From the NCBI GenBank assembly GCA_036023115.1, contig JAYKKT010000079.1, positions 12,267,501 to 12,331,500 on the forward strand: a DNA stretch of 64,000 nucleotides. The letters run 5' to 3'. The translations under genes and the position numbers were made by a program. How positions within the stretch are numbered: the first letter of the stretch is position 1; each line of letters starts with the position of its first letter. This document shows positions 37,088 to 49,595 of this stretch, one piece after another. The DNA comes from Brasenia schreberi. Taxonomy: Eukaryota > Streptophyta > Magnoliopsida > Nymphaeales > Cabombaceae. The notes below the pieces were generated by a model. The model was not told where the DNA came from and ran no database searches. It worked only from the letters and a program-made list of their open reading frames with translations.

Positions 37088-38523
37088 TAAGTTAAGTGCT
37101 CCTACACTTGGAGTGGTTTTGGATCAGGCACTTGAGAATGATCAGGGAAATACTTACGTAGCATTGAGACATGAAAGATGTGTATCCCAATGTCATTGGT
37201 AACTCTTACCGATAAACCATCTCTCCAATTCTTTCAGTGATAGGATATGGTCCTATATATCGAGGATTCAATTTACCTTTTCACTGAAATGGCATAACAC
37301 CCTTAGTCAGGAATACCTTGAAAAATACCCAATCACCCACTTTATACTCCATTGAGTGATGACCATTATATGCATAACTCTTTTAGCGGTCTTGGGTTGT
37401 CTTTATATGTTTTCATACCTTCTTTATCATTTCAACAGACCATTGAGTAAAGTCAAGTCCATTCATTGGAGTGTTTGATGGCTCATCCCAACATAAAGGC
37501 GTTCGACACCTTGCACCATATAACATTTCAAAAGGTGCCATATAAATACTAGTTTGATAATTGTATTATATGCAAATTCAATTAACTCTAGATGATCATC
37601 CCAATTACCATGCCAATTGAGTACACAAGCTCTAAACATGTCCTAAAGGGTTTAGATGGTGCATTCAACACGTACATATATCTGTGGATGAAAAGTTGTG
37701 CTATCCTATAGTCATGTCTCTAATGATTCTTGTAAACTTCACTAAAATCATGATGTGAATTGTGCACCACAATCTGATGTGATAGTCCCTAGTATACCAT
37801 AATTTTGTATCACATGTCTGATATAGATATTCACCAACTAGTTGACTCCTATCTTTCTTCATATCGATATAAAGCATGATACTTTTGTAAGGCAGTCAAT
37901 AATTACCCAGATAACATTATTCTTTTGTCGAGTCCTCAAGAGTCTTATCACAAAATTCATATTGATGTGTTGCCATTTGTCTTCTAGTATAGGGAGAGGT
38001 TGTAGCATACTAGTAGGTCTTTAGTGATCTGCTTTCACTCGATCATAAGTGAGACACCTGGACACATACTTTGCAATATCCCTCTTCATTCCCTTCAAAA
38101 AAATAATGTTGACTTAGGTACATCTTCATTCCTCTTAGATGTATATTGTATCAATAATGATGAGTCACTTCTAATAGTTTCCATCATATTTTTTTATCAT
38201 TTGGAATATAAAGTTGACCTTTGTAATGTATGGACCATCCTCGAAAATGTTGTACTCTAGTCTACTCCTATGGATTGTCTTCTTGATAGTTCTCAGTTGC
38301 TTGACATGTTGCTACGGCGTGATAACTTACAACCATAAATCAAGAGCAATACGATTGATTCCCTTTCTACTAATCATAAAAAAGGAGTAGCTACAATATT
38401 CCACTTTCCTAGGTGATATGGTATCTCATAGTCATAGTCTTAGAAAAATTTCAAACGACGAGTTTGCCACATACTTAAAGTATCCCAAGTGAAAAGATAT
38501 TTCAGAGTTTTATGGTTCATTAA
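37088..38523 (-). pseudogene. Chromovirus integrase and RNase H end
   Basis: Minus-strand translation from 38523 gives the RNase H end (HKTLKYLFTWDTLSM, near 38490). The integrase follows, with WVIIDCLTKVSCFI (near 37890) and SDCGAQFTS (near 37770). Then come GKLNPRYIGPYPI-like text near 37250 and HVSMLRKYFPDHS near 37140. This is a Tekay/del-type chromovirus. Numerous stops are present. The fragment is cut by Element I on the left and by S3 on the right. Confidence 0.8.
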
Positions 38524-38606
38524 TGTAGATGTGGAAATTTTACTCTGAAGTCTATGTAGAGACTTGAAATAAGCTTTCACACACTACGTCATGCGCGAGC
38601 GTGTCA

Positions 38607-38707
38607 GCTAGTTTACTTAAACTAGCAAAGTTGTATTTCCTAACTTTAGTGGCGATTGTGGGAAGTGTGATCTTTTCGACTTAGGCCTTCTTGAACCGAT
38701 GCTCAAG
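38607..38707 (-). promoter_or_regulatory. Paired hairpins of S3
   Basis: On the minus strand GCTAGTTT-AAGT-AAACTAGC (38607-38626) and CTTGA-GCATCGGT-TCAAG (38690-38707). Confidence 0.6.
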
Positions 38708-39871
38708 AGTCAGCCTAGATGCTTTGAGAATTGATTTTGATTAGATGTGTTTTTGAAATTTAGTTTTTAAATCAACTTAACTCAACCAAAAACGTGCACT
38801 TGGCCTAAGGAAGAAAAATTTCTCTAAGTTCTAAAAAACAGAAACTGGTTTTTTTTCCAAAACTTGTCTTTGGATTTTTTTTAAATGGCTTCCAAATCTC
38901 TAAAAATCACAAAAACTTTACATTGAAAAGAGGAACATATGGAGGTTAAGAAACTATTTTTTTATTCTCTTTTTTGGTATTGTGACAGTCTGCAATTAAA
39001 TCAAGGAATAACCCTTGCTTAGATGTCAGGTTTGTGATAGAAACACAGAGGTTTAAAGAAACGTTTGTATCTCGGTACATAGAGCTTCGATCTTTATAAA
39101 TTTTATCTTGTTGGAAATCTATGGATGTTAGACTTCCAATGAGACAAGTTTCATTGAAATTGGTTTACTGCAGACAAAATTATGGGATGATAATTTAAGC
39201 TCTATTGCAGTAAACACAGGTGTTACAGATTCAACTTTGGTTTTGTCCGATTTTCCTCAATTTTAATTACATGGCTGTACAACACTAAAGTTCTTGAAAA
39301 TTTTATCATATGTGGGTTGTGTGTTAGGATTTGGTGTACCAAATTTCGAATTATTTAGAGTAGAGGGTGGAGAATTAAAAATAAATCATCAAGCGGATGC
39401 AAGATGCTTAAAAGTGATTTTCGTGTTTAGAAAATACATGAATGCATCACAACCAAAATTTAAAGACAAATCACAACTATTTGAATGTAAATGACTGAAG
39501 AAAATGAATTGAAATATATCTATAGCTTAAGCATAAAGGGGATTAGGAGATGTAAGAGAGTATAATGTATAGAGAGGTAGAGGAAACTTGAAACCAAACA
39601 AGTAATAGGCATTAAGTGGAATGAAATGAAATGGGCAGCATCTCTACTTATTACATCATGGGGGGAGTCAATTGCTCCATTAATACAACCCCTTTTTAAT
39701 TGAATAGAAGTAAAGGAAGAAGAGATTAGAGTAGAGTGAAGAAGATATACCTTGCAAGGGAACTCTCCTTCTCTCTCTCTTTCTTTCCCTCTCTTTCTCT
39801 GCAGCTTTCCCTCTCTTTCTCTCTTTCCTCCAATGCTCCTTCCATGCTAGAAACCTAGCCCCAAGGCCTCC

Positions 39872-39878
39872 TTTTATA
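39872..39878 (-). promoter_or_regulatory. TATA box in S3
   Basis: TATAAAA on the minus strand at the same relative place as in S1. Confidence 0.5.
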
Positions 39879-41072
39879 GATTTTAAGGGGGGCCTCTAGG
39901 GCTTTCCATGATTTGAGCCTTTGGGGCCATCCCAATCCCATCCGATCCAAATGGCTGGCCCATTCATGCACATGAGGTGCATGTGGGCTATGAGGGTGGT
40001 CCCTTCTTAGCACATGTGGGTTTGGTGCAGCCCACATGGACCGATTCCTTTATTGGACTTGACTAGGTGAGCTTGACTCACCCTAGCCCTCCCCTTGCTC
40101 GATCTTAATGGCTTGCCTTGAGATGAGTCTTGACTTGGGTGTAGTCTTCATTTGTTCTTTGAACTTGAGACTTAAATCCTTGTCTTGAGTCAGCTTCTTT
40201 TGACACATCTTAGGATCGACTTGAATTTTGAACTTAAGATGATCCCGCTTCGAGGCTTGATTTGGATGCTTCATTCGATCCTGCCTTCAGAAATTTTGTT
40301 TTGCTTGATTATCTTTTCAGTTAAGATTTATGGCTTGAAATATTTCCTTTTTATTATTTAAAACCATTTCATTTTAGATATATTTGAAAACATCGAGTTT
40401 TAACGAAATCCTCAAATATTTTTTCAAAAACAATTGAGTCTCATTCCTAATGTTTGTTTGCCTACTTTCGCTTCGTGAGTTAGCCTTTACCGTTTCAACT
40501 ACTTTAACCCTTTGTTGGGTGTAGGGTGTTGGACCACTTTAACCTTTTGATAGATGTAGGGTCTCGAACCTCTTTAACCGTGTAGGGTCTCGGACTGCTT
40601 TAACCCTTTGATGAGTGTAGGGTTCCAGAGTAGGACTATTATCAATCGAAAGAGTTTTTGAGGTCTGATTTGGATTTGATTTGTTTTTTAATTTCAAAGA
40701 TTTTTGTAAATTTGACATTTTGCAAATATTTTTGGGTTTGGTTCCCAATGTCTCATTTTCATTTTTTTTTTAAAAACTTGTTTGAAACCATTCTTTCTTT
40801 GAAGGCAATCATTTGAAGAAAGCAGGATCCTGCCAATTTAGACTTGAGGGCAAAGTAGTCATTTTTTTGGCTCTTTGTCAAAATTGGATTTTTTTGAAAG
40901 GGGTGCCATTTATCCATAGTTTGAGACTTCTACGAAATTTTGGTGCGAAAATGAGTTCGTTTAAGGTGTCTTTATTTGAAAACCCTTAAAAGACAAAAAA
41001 CCACAATTTTTTCTTTAAAAGGCAAAATTTCTAAAAGATCAAATGTTTTGAGAAATTTTTTTGGTATTTATA

Positions 41073-42000
41073 ATGAATAAATCTAATTCCATAAAAATAG
41101 TAGTGCCACGTCTTCAAGTAAAAGGCTATGGCTGCTAGTTCGGAGGCATGCATTGGATAATTCACCTCATGCCTTTTTAACTATCTCGAGGCATAAGCAA
41201 CCACTTTGCCATGTTGCATTAGTATGTTATTCAAGTCTCATAACTATGCATTACAATAAACATCAAACCCTTCCTCACCAACTTGGGATGGTCTATACTA
41301 GGATACTTGTCAATCTTTGTTTTAACTGTAGAAAACTCTTTTCATAGCTCTTGAACCAAACAAACAGATGCCCTTTCTTCGTAAGTTTGATATGATGCCT
41401 AGCATTTCCAAAAAATCCTTCCACAAATCATTGATAATAGCCTGCTAATCCCAAGAAACTACATACCCTAGTGACATTCTAGGATTGCTCCCAATTGACC
41501 ACAATGACTTTTGCTAAATTTACATAAATACCTTCTTCAAAGATGATATGTTCAAGGAATGCCACCTATCGCAACCAAAATTCACATTTTAATAGTTTGG
41601 CATAAAGATCATGTTATTGTAATCGCTTTAATACCAAGTGCAAGTGTTGAGCATGTGCTTTGCTGCTCTTAGAATATAACAATATATCATCTACGAAAAT
41701 AATCATGAACTTATACAAATAATCATTGACCACTCTATTCATTAAATCCATAAAAGTAAATGTTACAGGTGTGTTAATCAAATGATTCGTTATGGAAATC
41801 CTTCAACTCTATGAAAAGTAGTTCCGATATGATTGTTTTCTAAAACACCTTCGCTCATAGCCAAGGCCTTACAAGGAATACATCTAATGATTGAATCAAG
41901 TGGGTACTGTGTACACCAATGATTGGTGCAAATAGGAGATTTTTTTTATCTTATACAACTATTCCAGGTTATCTTTCCCGTTGACCTCAATCTTCTTTTC
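41073..42000 (-). pseudogene. Chromovirus reverse transcriptase and RNase H
   Basis: On the minus strand the RT active site appears as FVDDILLYSKS (near 41685). Connection-region text CEFWLR and SFLGLAGYYQ follows, then RNase H with VVAYASR and HASELAAIAFYLKTWHYY near 41130-41200. Stops and frameshifts are frequent. Further upstream (above 42000) homology fades, so gag, protease and the 5' LTR are missing or unrecognisable. Confidence 0.8.
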
Positions 42001-43184
42001 AACTTCTTATGTTTTTGGTCTACTAAACTCAACTATTTTATTCTCTAACTGGGTATGATAGGCCTGATCCTCTTAAATGTTCATGTCATCAATAGACTCC
42101 ATCCGATGGTCCAGAATTCTATTCCTTATTTTTTTCTCCTTCTCATTTTTCTTTCATTACCAAAAACCTTTCATACAAAGGATTTTTAACAGCCAATGCA
42201 TGGGATTCAGGGGAGCTAACTCGGGATGAGCATGCCAATTTTCTTTTGTTTTAATTGTACAAAATCATCATTTTCACTAATGTCGTACTAATCACAAAAG
42301 AATACCATGCCCTTATTGAGGCCATGTATTCTTATCATCCTTTTGATATTTGTTCATTTTTGCTTAGTAATCTTTTTAGAGGCATTTCAACCTTCATTTA
42401 GTAATTAGCCAATGGAAAATACTCAACACTCCTTCTCGCTCATAGTGTTTTCTCTAGTGTTGTATACCTTTTTTCTTATCTACGGACTCTTAATCCTGAG
42501 TCACCAACTTGATGACCATAAATGGGAGAAATTCTTTTTAGCCGGAGTTTTGCTGAAACTCCATTATCAAACTAGGGAATTGTCAATCTGCCTCAATAAA
42601 CTATTCTACCTTAAATTTGAAAATAACTCTCTCCAACTTTTTTCCTTGTCTATAGACTCTCTTTCCTGTGTCACCAACTTGTTGACCTTAAATGGGAAGA
42701 ATTCTTTTTAGCCTAAATTTTGCTAAAACTCCATTATCAAAATAGGGCATTGTCAATCTTCCTTATTTTTGGTGAGTTTAATATTTTCTTGTGATTTTTC
42801 ATGTTTTAAGAGCATTTATTTCTCCACCCTAATATTATTGTACTCTTTTTGCAAGAAAGTATAATCCATTCCATTACTCAAATTAGATTGGACTATAGTC
42901 GCCAACAAATAAGTATAATATATATTAGTTTCTTTTAATTCTTATGCTTACTATTTACAATAACTTGGTGTCAGAATAATTTGGTTACATTTATGTTTTC
43001 CAATTTAAGTTTAACAATTCAATATGCATATGCCAAATAAAATTTAGGTAATGTCTTCTTAGAATTTGTTTATTTAGTTAGATTCATATTTATGAAAGTG
43101 GTGGTGATGTGTTTATTAAATTTTCTTAAAAAAAACTATTCCACCTAAAATTTAAAAATAACTCTAATCTTTATTCGTTGAGTC
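42001..43184. other. Unassigned sequence between chromovirus and Element II
   Basis: No domain recognised. It contains the direct repeat listed next. A third partial copy of one phrase (AACTATTCCACCTAAAATTT) lies near 43135, just before the broken left end of Element II. Confidence 0.4.
42471..42763. repeat. 170-bp offset direct repeat
   Basis: Copies of about 123 bp start near 42471 and 42641. Both contain TCACCAACTTG(A/T)TGACC, AAATGGGA and AACTCCATTATCAAA, with scattered differences. Confidence 0.75.
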
Positions 43185-44198
43185 ATGGCAAATATGCTTC
43201 TCATACTTCACAAAAAACCCGCCCAAGTAGTCATCCGGGGACCACCAAGAGTTTCATCCCCGGTTAAGCCAGTTTTAAAAATTCAAGGTGCTCCAAAACT
43301 TTCGATTAGGGCCATGTTAGGTGCGAACCCTAGGTTGATCGTGGGGGAGGTGACAAGATCCGGGAGGATCTATCAACCCCCATATCTGCAAAGTGCTAAA
43401 AGGGTGGTCAGTGTGCCTGGCCCCTCAAAAGCATGTATTCCTAGAGTTCTACCGAAAGCAGACAAAGGAAATGTCGTGTGAAAATTATATGATTTCGAAA
43501 ACCATCTTTCAAAGATTCCTATCAACATGTCCATCCTAGAGCTAATACAAACTTCGCCTAGGCATAGACTCGTGTTAGAGAAAATTCTAGAAAGAGCAAA
43601 GGTTAGTTCAAACATAACCCCAGAATCCTTGTCCAACAAAGTGGCATCCATAGGAGCGAAAATGCCCATTGTATTCTCGGAAGACGATGTAGAAAGACCC
43701 TACGAGTCCCATAACCAGGCTCTACATATCGAGGTGGTTCTGAATAACCACTCTCTAGATAGGTGCCTAGTTGATGGGGGAGGAGGGCTCAACATCCTTC
43801 CACTTCATGTGGCGAACCAAATCGGAGTCACCTTGACATCCGTAAACCCAAGCCCCATCATCATCACTAGGTACGATGGGAATGCATCTAGACCACTAGG
43901 ATCCATCGAACTCCCCATGGAAACGGGAGGGATAGCACACACGGGGGTGTTTCATGTCCTGGACATCCACCCCTATTATAACATGTTGTTGGGAAGGCCC
44001 TCAATACACAGCCTGTGTGTTGTGCCTTCCACCTTCTACAGGTATGTCAAAATCCCTTTCAGGGACCAAATCGTAGTGATCCTAGGTGAGAGTCATCCTC
44101 AGCTTCAAGGGATCATAAACTCCCTTGCTTGTCGAGTTCCCAGACCCACGAGGCAAATCTGGGGCAGACCCTGCTCGAGCCACCAAGGCTCACACTAA
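43185..44198 (+). pseudogene. Element II gag-pol linker and aspartic protease
   Basis: The frame begins within a linker with TRSGRIYQPP, has a stop at 43479-43481, and resumes as the retropepsin domain. LVDGGGGLNILPL (near 43770) is the active-site region; D-G-G in place of D-S/T-G is usual in this lineage. YYNMLLGRPSIHSL (near 43980) is the flap-to-C-terminal motif. It would process the Gag-Pol polyprotein. A frameshift near 44130 moves the reading to the next segment. Confidence 0.8.
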
Positions 44199-44617
44199 AA
44201 AACCCTAGGAAGGTCGTATATATCAAGGGGCCACCCAAGGCTGGCCCCCTCAAAATCCTTACCATCCCAGGAAAACCCAAAAATCCCCTATTTCCAAAAC
44301 CCCTGGACAAAAAGCCCTATGTGCATGACATAGACGACAGCAAGTTCCAGGACCACGATTTATATGAAAATTTCTCTAAAAACAAAAAATCATGGAACAT
44401 GCTGTTGAATATGGGCTATTTGCCATATAAAAGTCTAGGGGCACAAAGTCAGGATCTCCTAGAACCCATACTGCCTAGGGCAAATCGAAGCCAATATGGG
44501 ATCGGCTATACTCCCAGAATACCACCAAAGCCACCCCTTGTGACCACTTGGGTCAAGGGTGCCCTGGAGCCTACCCAAGCAGAAACCTATGATTTAGACC
44601 TCTTGTTCAGAGTCTAA
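44129..44617 (+). pseudogene. Element II G-patch-like segment after protease
   Basis: The frame contains KSWNMLLNMGYLPYKSLG, followed by EPILPRANRSQYGIGYTP. This resembles a G-patch (MGY-x-PGKGLG...GLGY) that some plant retrotransposons carry next to protease. Two of the glycines are lost. The frame ends at 44615-44617. Role in Tat elements is not established; G-patches generally bind nucleic acid or helicases. Confidence 0.5.
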
Positions 44618-44642
44618 CCTATAGCATTTTCCCTTTGTAGGT

Positions 44643-45152
44643 ATGATGGAAGATCCCTCAATCAAAAATACAAAAACATTTGGAAAACTCGAAATTCAAA
44701 AAATGGAAAAATTACAAAAGCCAAAAACACTTGAAAATGAAAAATTCGAAAAAAGAGTAGTTTGTATAGTTCCCAAAATTCTTGTTTTACAAAAACACAA
44801 AAAAATTGAAAGTTTACAAAATTCCAAAAAGATTTTGTACATAGCTGCTCCTGGTAAGGATTTAAAAAAAGCAAAAGATTTCGAAAGAAACGTTGTCTGC
44901 ATAACCAGATCAAAAATTTCGAAATCAATAGAAATTCCAAGTATGAAACCAGGTCTTTTTAAAATCCATGCATCAAATTCCATAGGATCTGTAAACCTCA
45001 AGAATGATCAAAGCCTAGAGATGGATCCCCTTGAGGAAGATCCCACTTCTGAGCTCCCGAAATTTCATAAAATTCTCGACTTTGAAAAATGTTTGAATTC
45101 AGTAGGAGGAGATTTCGTAGAGATAAATCTAGGGAGTGATTCAAAGCCCTAA
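44643..45152 (+). pseudogene. Element II Lys-rich spacer before RT
   Basis: Open for 169 codons, rich in Lys, Glu and Ile. It contains two related repeats: KRVVCIVPKIL and RNVVCITRSKI. No known domain. It bridges the protease/G-patch part and RT, a region that varies between Tat elements. Confidence 0.5.
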
Positions 45153-45173
45153 CTCATTAAGGTAGGTGCATGT

Positions 45174-46574
45174 TTGCATGAGCATGAAAGGTCATCATTC
45201 ATTGCATTCCTAAAAACCTACTTAGATGTGTTTGCATGGATGTATGAAGACATGCCGGGCATAGACCCGAGTGTTGTCGAGCATCGTCTTCCCTTAGATG
45301 CGGATGTAAAACCCATAAAGCAAAAGCTTAGGAAAATACATCCGAACGTACATGCCAAAGTCAAAGAGGGTTTAGAAGATCTGTTAAAAGCTGGATTTAT
45401 AAAACTCATTGCGTATTCTGATTGGTTATCCAATATAGTTGTTGTTCGAAAAACCAATGGAAAGATTCGAATATGCATCGACTATAGAAACCTGAATAAA
45501 GCCACTCCAAAGGATAATTATCCTTTACCAAACATAGATTTGATAGTCGATAGTACTGCAAATCACGAAATGTTTTTGTTTATGGATGGCTATTCAGGGT
45601 ATAACCAAATCAAACTAAGCCCACGAGATCATGGTAAGACCGCTTTCACAACCCCATGGGGCACGTACTGCTATATAGTCATGCCCTTTGGTTTAAAAAA
45701 TGTCGGCGCCACATACCAAAGAGCTATGACCACGATCTTCCATGATCAGATTCATGAGCTCGTAGAGGTATATGTGGATGATCTCTTGGCCAAATCCAAA
45801 ACTCGATGCATTCATATCAAATGCTTACAAAAGATTCTCGAAAGGCTTAGACTTTACAAAGTAAAGCTAAACCCTCAGAAATGCGTATTCGGAGTAGAGT
45901 CCGGAAAGCTCTTAGGCTTTATGGTGAGCCAAAGGGGCATAGAAGTCGACCCCTCTAAGTGTAGAGCCATCATAGACATGGCTCCACCTTTCAATCTCAT
46001 GCAGATTCGTAGCCTCCAAGGTCGATTACAATCCATTTGCAGGTTTATCTCAAACCTGGTGACTAGATGCGAACCCTTCAACAAGTTGTTGAGAAAGGGC
46101 ATGAAATTTTCATGGGATGACGACTGCCAAAAGTCATTTGAAAGACTAAAGGCATACTTAGTTAATCCCCCTGTTTTAAATCCTCCAAAGCAAGGAAAAC
46201 CTCTTCTGCTTTATATTTCCGTGCATGCGAATGCTTTGGGTGCCTTGTTAGCTCAATACGAGGATGACACTCACAAGGAGTATGCCATATACTATCTTTC
46301 AAAAACTCTCCTGGCTTATGAAAGGAATTATAAAGCCATGGAGAAGACGTGCTTGGCCTTGGTATGGGCCTATCAAAAATTTCGACATTACTTCCTAGAT
46401 CATGAGATCTGGATAGTGTCCAAGCTTGATCCAATCAAGCACTTATTCGAAAAACCCATCCTCATGGGTAGGTTGGGCAGATGGCAACTCCTCTTAATGG
46501 AGTATGACCTAAAATACCATCACCAGATCTCCGTTAAGGGGCAAGCCCTAGCAGACTACGTGGCTGAGTTTCCC
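45174..46574 (+). pseudogene. Element II reverse transcriptase and RNase H
   Basis: Open from 45174 to the S4 insertion. RT motifs are IRICIDYRNLNKAT (about residues 98-111), FMDGYSGYNQI (136-146; catalytic Asp 138), MPFGLKNVGATYQ (170-182) and YVDDLLAKS (200-208). RNase H follows, with LLAYERNYKAMEKTCLALVW and VSKLDPIKHLFEKPIL. The first RNase H Asp appears replaced in ISVHANALGALLAQ, as expected if the second RNase H took over. RT itself shows no disabling change, but the element is broken elsewhere. Confidence 0.9.
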
Positions 46575-46664
46575 TATAGACACGGAAAATTCTCACTTCT
46601 GGTTCTTAGGCCCGAAGTGAACCTTTTCGTGTGTCTAAGTCGTTTTTATAAAAAGGGCGTGCCA

Positions 46665-46773
46665 GCTAGCTTACTCAAGCTAGCGAAGTAAGTTTTGAAA
46701 ATCTGACTCTTTTGGGGCGACTGTGAGCAAGTGAGCTCTTTTCGTCGCAGACCTTCTTGCACCGATGCACAAG
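46665..46773 (-). promoter_or_regulatory. Paired hairpins of S4
   Basis: Hairpin 2 is GCTAGCTT-GAGT-AAGCTAGC on the minus strand (46665-46684). Hairpin 1 (46756-46773) reads CTTGT-GCATCGGT-GCAAG, with a G-U wobble at the pair that is C-G in most B copies and A-U in subfamily A. Confidence 0.6.
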
Positions 46774-48418
46774 GGTCAGTCTGTATGCTTGGCAAAGTCG
46801 TTTTTAAACAAGTAACCTCTTTGAAAATACACGAAGTGTTTGATTTGGGTTTTGTTTGTATGATTGCAAATTTTATTTCACGTGGGATTTGCACGTGCAT
46901 ATGTCTTTCAATTTTATGCTATTTAGGCCAACTAGGTGTGTGCGCAAGTGACCTAAGTTGGGCAATTTTTGCACGGGAGTATGGGGTTCGCTTTGATGCA
47001 ATATGCATCCTAACTCATGGTATGGCGAATATGCAATGCAAACTCACACAATTCCAAGGAAAAACCCGAAATTGAAAGACAATGCTTAAGGGAAATTGCG
47101 TAATGTAAATTGCAAAAGAGAAATTACAAAAGGGAAATATGTCTATATCTTAAGAGCAGAAAGACTCAATTGTGTAAGTGTGTGTCATGTATATATGGAA
47201 AGACTACTCACACAGCTGAACCTTAAAACCCAAATCTTAAAGACATAGTGGAAGGAAAATACAACTACATATATATGGGCCCGAAGGTCACCAACGTGTG
47301 CGTGGGTGTTGTGTATATATGTAAAGACAACTCACACGACTTGTAATGTAAAACCGGAATAGAATTGCAATATGGCCCTTATTAGGGTCTTGGGAGTAAG
47401 AGCGAAAGCTCAATGTGTGTGAGTGTAGAATTGAAAGACCACGCACACGACTTGAAGGAAAACACCCAAATTAAATTGCAATATGGCCCTTACTAGGGTC
47501 TTGGGAGTAAGAGCGAAAGCTCAATGTGTGTTAGTGTAGAATTGAAAGACAACACCCACGACTTAAATGAAAACCCATGCAACTGAATATATATAAATAT
47601 AACTATATCTTAGGGGCTATCAAGGCCCGTGTGTTCAAAAAGGTGTGCAGCTAAGAGAGGAAAGGCTCAAGTGCACGTGGGTGCTTGTATGTCAAACCAC
47701 GTTATTACATCTTAGGGGGAGACTACGCTCCATTATTACAACCCCATGTCAAAATTTAATTGAATTATAAAGCAAGTTCATATAATGGACTGAGTTTAGG
47801 CACTTACATGTAGCTGGTCCAGGTTCAACTTGCGTGGACTTGGCCTTGTGAGTCACCTTGGGCAGCCAAAAGGGAGTCTCTTAGGTGGATGGTGGCGGCA
47901 GGTAGGAGTGCTGGCCGGGTGGTGGAGTGTCCAGGTGCTGGCCGAGTGGAAGGAGGTGGCGTTGGGGAATGGTGAAGGAAGGCTGGGAAGTGGGCGATTA
48001 AGGGTGGTGTTCAGCTGGGAGCCAAGGTGTGGTGTTGAGGGGAGTTAGTGGGGTATGGTGCAAGTCAGCCAAGTGGAAGGGAGATGCTGGCTGGGTGAAA
48101 GGGAGAAGGGCAGGTGGATGGGTGATGCTCGGCTGGGAAGAAGAGGGTGAAGGGAGGAGTTCTGGGAGGTGGTACTAACTGGGAAGGTGGCGCTGTTGGT
48201 AGTGTTGGAGTGGTTGGCTGGAACAGGATGGAAGGTGGCCGGGTGGAAGAAGATGGAAGGAGTGGTCGGGTGGAGCTCCTCACCGAAGGTAGAAGGTGGT
48301 GGAGTCGGCTGGAGTGGAGAGGTGCTGGCCGGGTCCCAAGGGTGAAGGGCTGGAAATCCAAGAGAGTTGGCCAGGTCCTAGGAGCCTCGAGAGAGGGGGA
48401 ACCTGCATGAAGGAGGGG

Positions 48419-48426
48419 TTTATATA
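48419..48426 (-). promoter_or_regulatory. TATA box in S4
   Basis: TATATAAA on the minus strand in the context conserved among subfamily B LTRs. Confidence 0.6.
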
Positions 48427-49595
48427 GGGGGAAGAAGAGATAGGTCGGTTGGTGGGTTGTGGGCCAGATATTTCCAATTAGGTGGGCATGGACACAGTTT
48501 GGGGTAGGTCGGTTAGGGGGGCTGGTTAGTGGTTTGGGGTAGGTCGGTTAGGTGGGCTGGGACATAGTGGTTAGGGACTTAGTTAGGTTAGTTTAGATTT
48601 AGTTGGTTAGGGTCTAGGTGGTCTAGCTAGGTGAGGTCGGCTAGGTGAGGTTGGGGCGGTTTTGGGTGAGAAGGGTTAGGTTTAGGTTAGGTTTGGGTTA
48701 GGTTTTAGGGGAAATGGTTGGGTGAGGTGAGCTAGCTTAGGGCTAGGTTTAGGAACCAACCCTTGGCACCGGTCCATTGCTTCAGTTGCAGCCATGTCCA
48801 AGTTGGTGCAGCCCTAGGTCAAGTGTAGGTGCATACAAGCTTGAACCCACACTCTAGGTTAAACCCACAAGGCTAACCCACTCTTGACCAAAAGTCAAGC
48901 CTACCAACTTTCTCACTCATACTGTATAGCCCCCCTTTCTCTCTCTACCCAAGCCTTCCAAGGCATTTCACGTGAAATATTGTGGGCCCCTCACCCCCAT
49001 TTATGTGGAGGTGATGTGGGCCATGGATACAGATATTGGATTTGGATCGTGGGATCCAAATCCAAATTCAAATACATGTTGGGTTTGGATCTGGATATAT
49101 ATGGTCCAAATCCGACCCAAATCTGATTTTTTTATTCCTTCATGGCATTTCGAGATGGACGGTTTGTGCGGAGCCTAACTTCATCAGTACTCCATCTTGC
49201 GTTGGGTCTTTGCCAACATTGTCGTCCGGTCTTCTTCTCACCTTCAGGAGTTCATTTTGAGTATTTTTCTGATATTTGAGGCTTGGATGTCTGAGAATTT
49301 GGGGATGCTTTTGATACGAGAGTTGACGTGCCGGGCTTGAAGTATGCTTCGGGTCCGGGCTCTCCTTTGCCTTTTCGGTCCTGCTTTTGTCAGGCTAGGA
49401 GGCTTTCAAGGTTTTAAAACACCTTTTAAAGTCTAAAACTATATGTATAAAGTTTTAAAATATATATACAGGTTCAAAATATGTATAGAGTTGTCTGGAA
49501 GGCTCCTGGGTTTCCAGACTCAAAATAGCCCTTTGGGGCTGCTTTTGAAAAACCAGGCATATTTGAGGAAATCATGAGATTTCGGGGTGTTTACA

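Larger units (their letters stand above)
38524..41072 (-). mobile_element. Solo LTR S3 (subfamily A) in chromovirus RNase H
   Basis: Reads TGTAGATG... at 38524 and ...GGTATTTATA at 41072 (terminal TGTTTACA mutated), 2549 bp. TSDs ATTAA (38519-38523) and ATGAA (41073-41077) match at 4 of 5. Reversed TATAAAA at 39872-39878 and a CT-rich leader at 39770-39835 show its orientation. Hairpin 2 is a perfect 8-bp stem (38607-38626) and hairpin 1 is at 38690-38707. Confidence 0.88.
46575..49595 (-). mobile_element. Solo LTR S4 (subfamily B) in Element II
   Basis: Reads TATAGACACGG at 46575 (from TGTAGAC) and GGGGTGTTTACA at 49595, 3021 bp, with perfect TSD TTCCC (46570-46574 and 49596-49600). Contains the about 110-bp repeats (47330-47560), GC/GT-rich low-complexity frames (47830-48400), reversed TATA (48419-48426) and reversed CCTAA tract (48480-48760). 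Confidence 0.95.

Noticed and set aside
34065..41072. A second long-inverted-repeat element of 7 kb
   Set aside because: Same illusion: L2 is the forward 3' LTR of Element I, and S3 is a reversed solo LTR in the chromovirus, each with its own TSD.
47830..48410. Gly/Trp-rich and Pro/Ser-rich open frames (also 28058-28572, 51483-51925, 56475-56810, 61440-61755)
   Set aside because: These are low-complexity frames in LTR leader sequence, open in several frames and both strands, without domains or conservation of frame.
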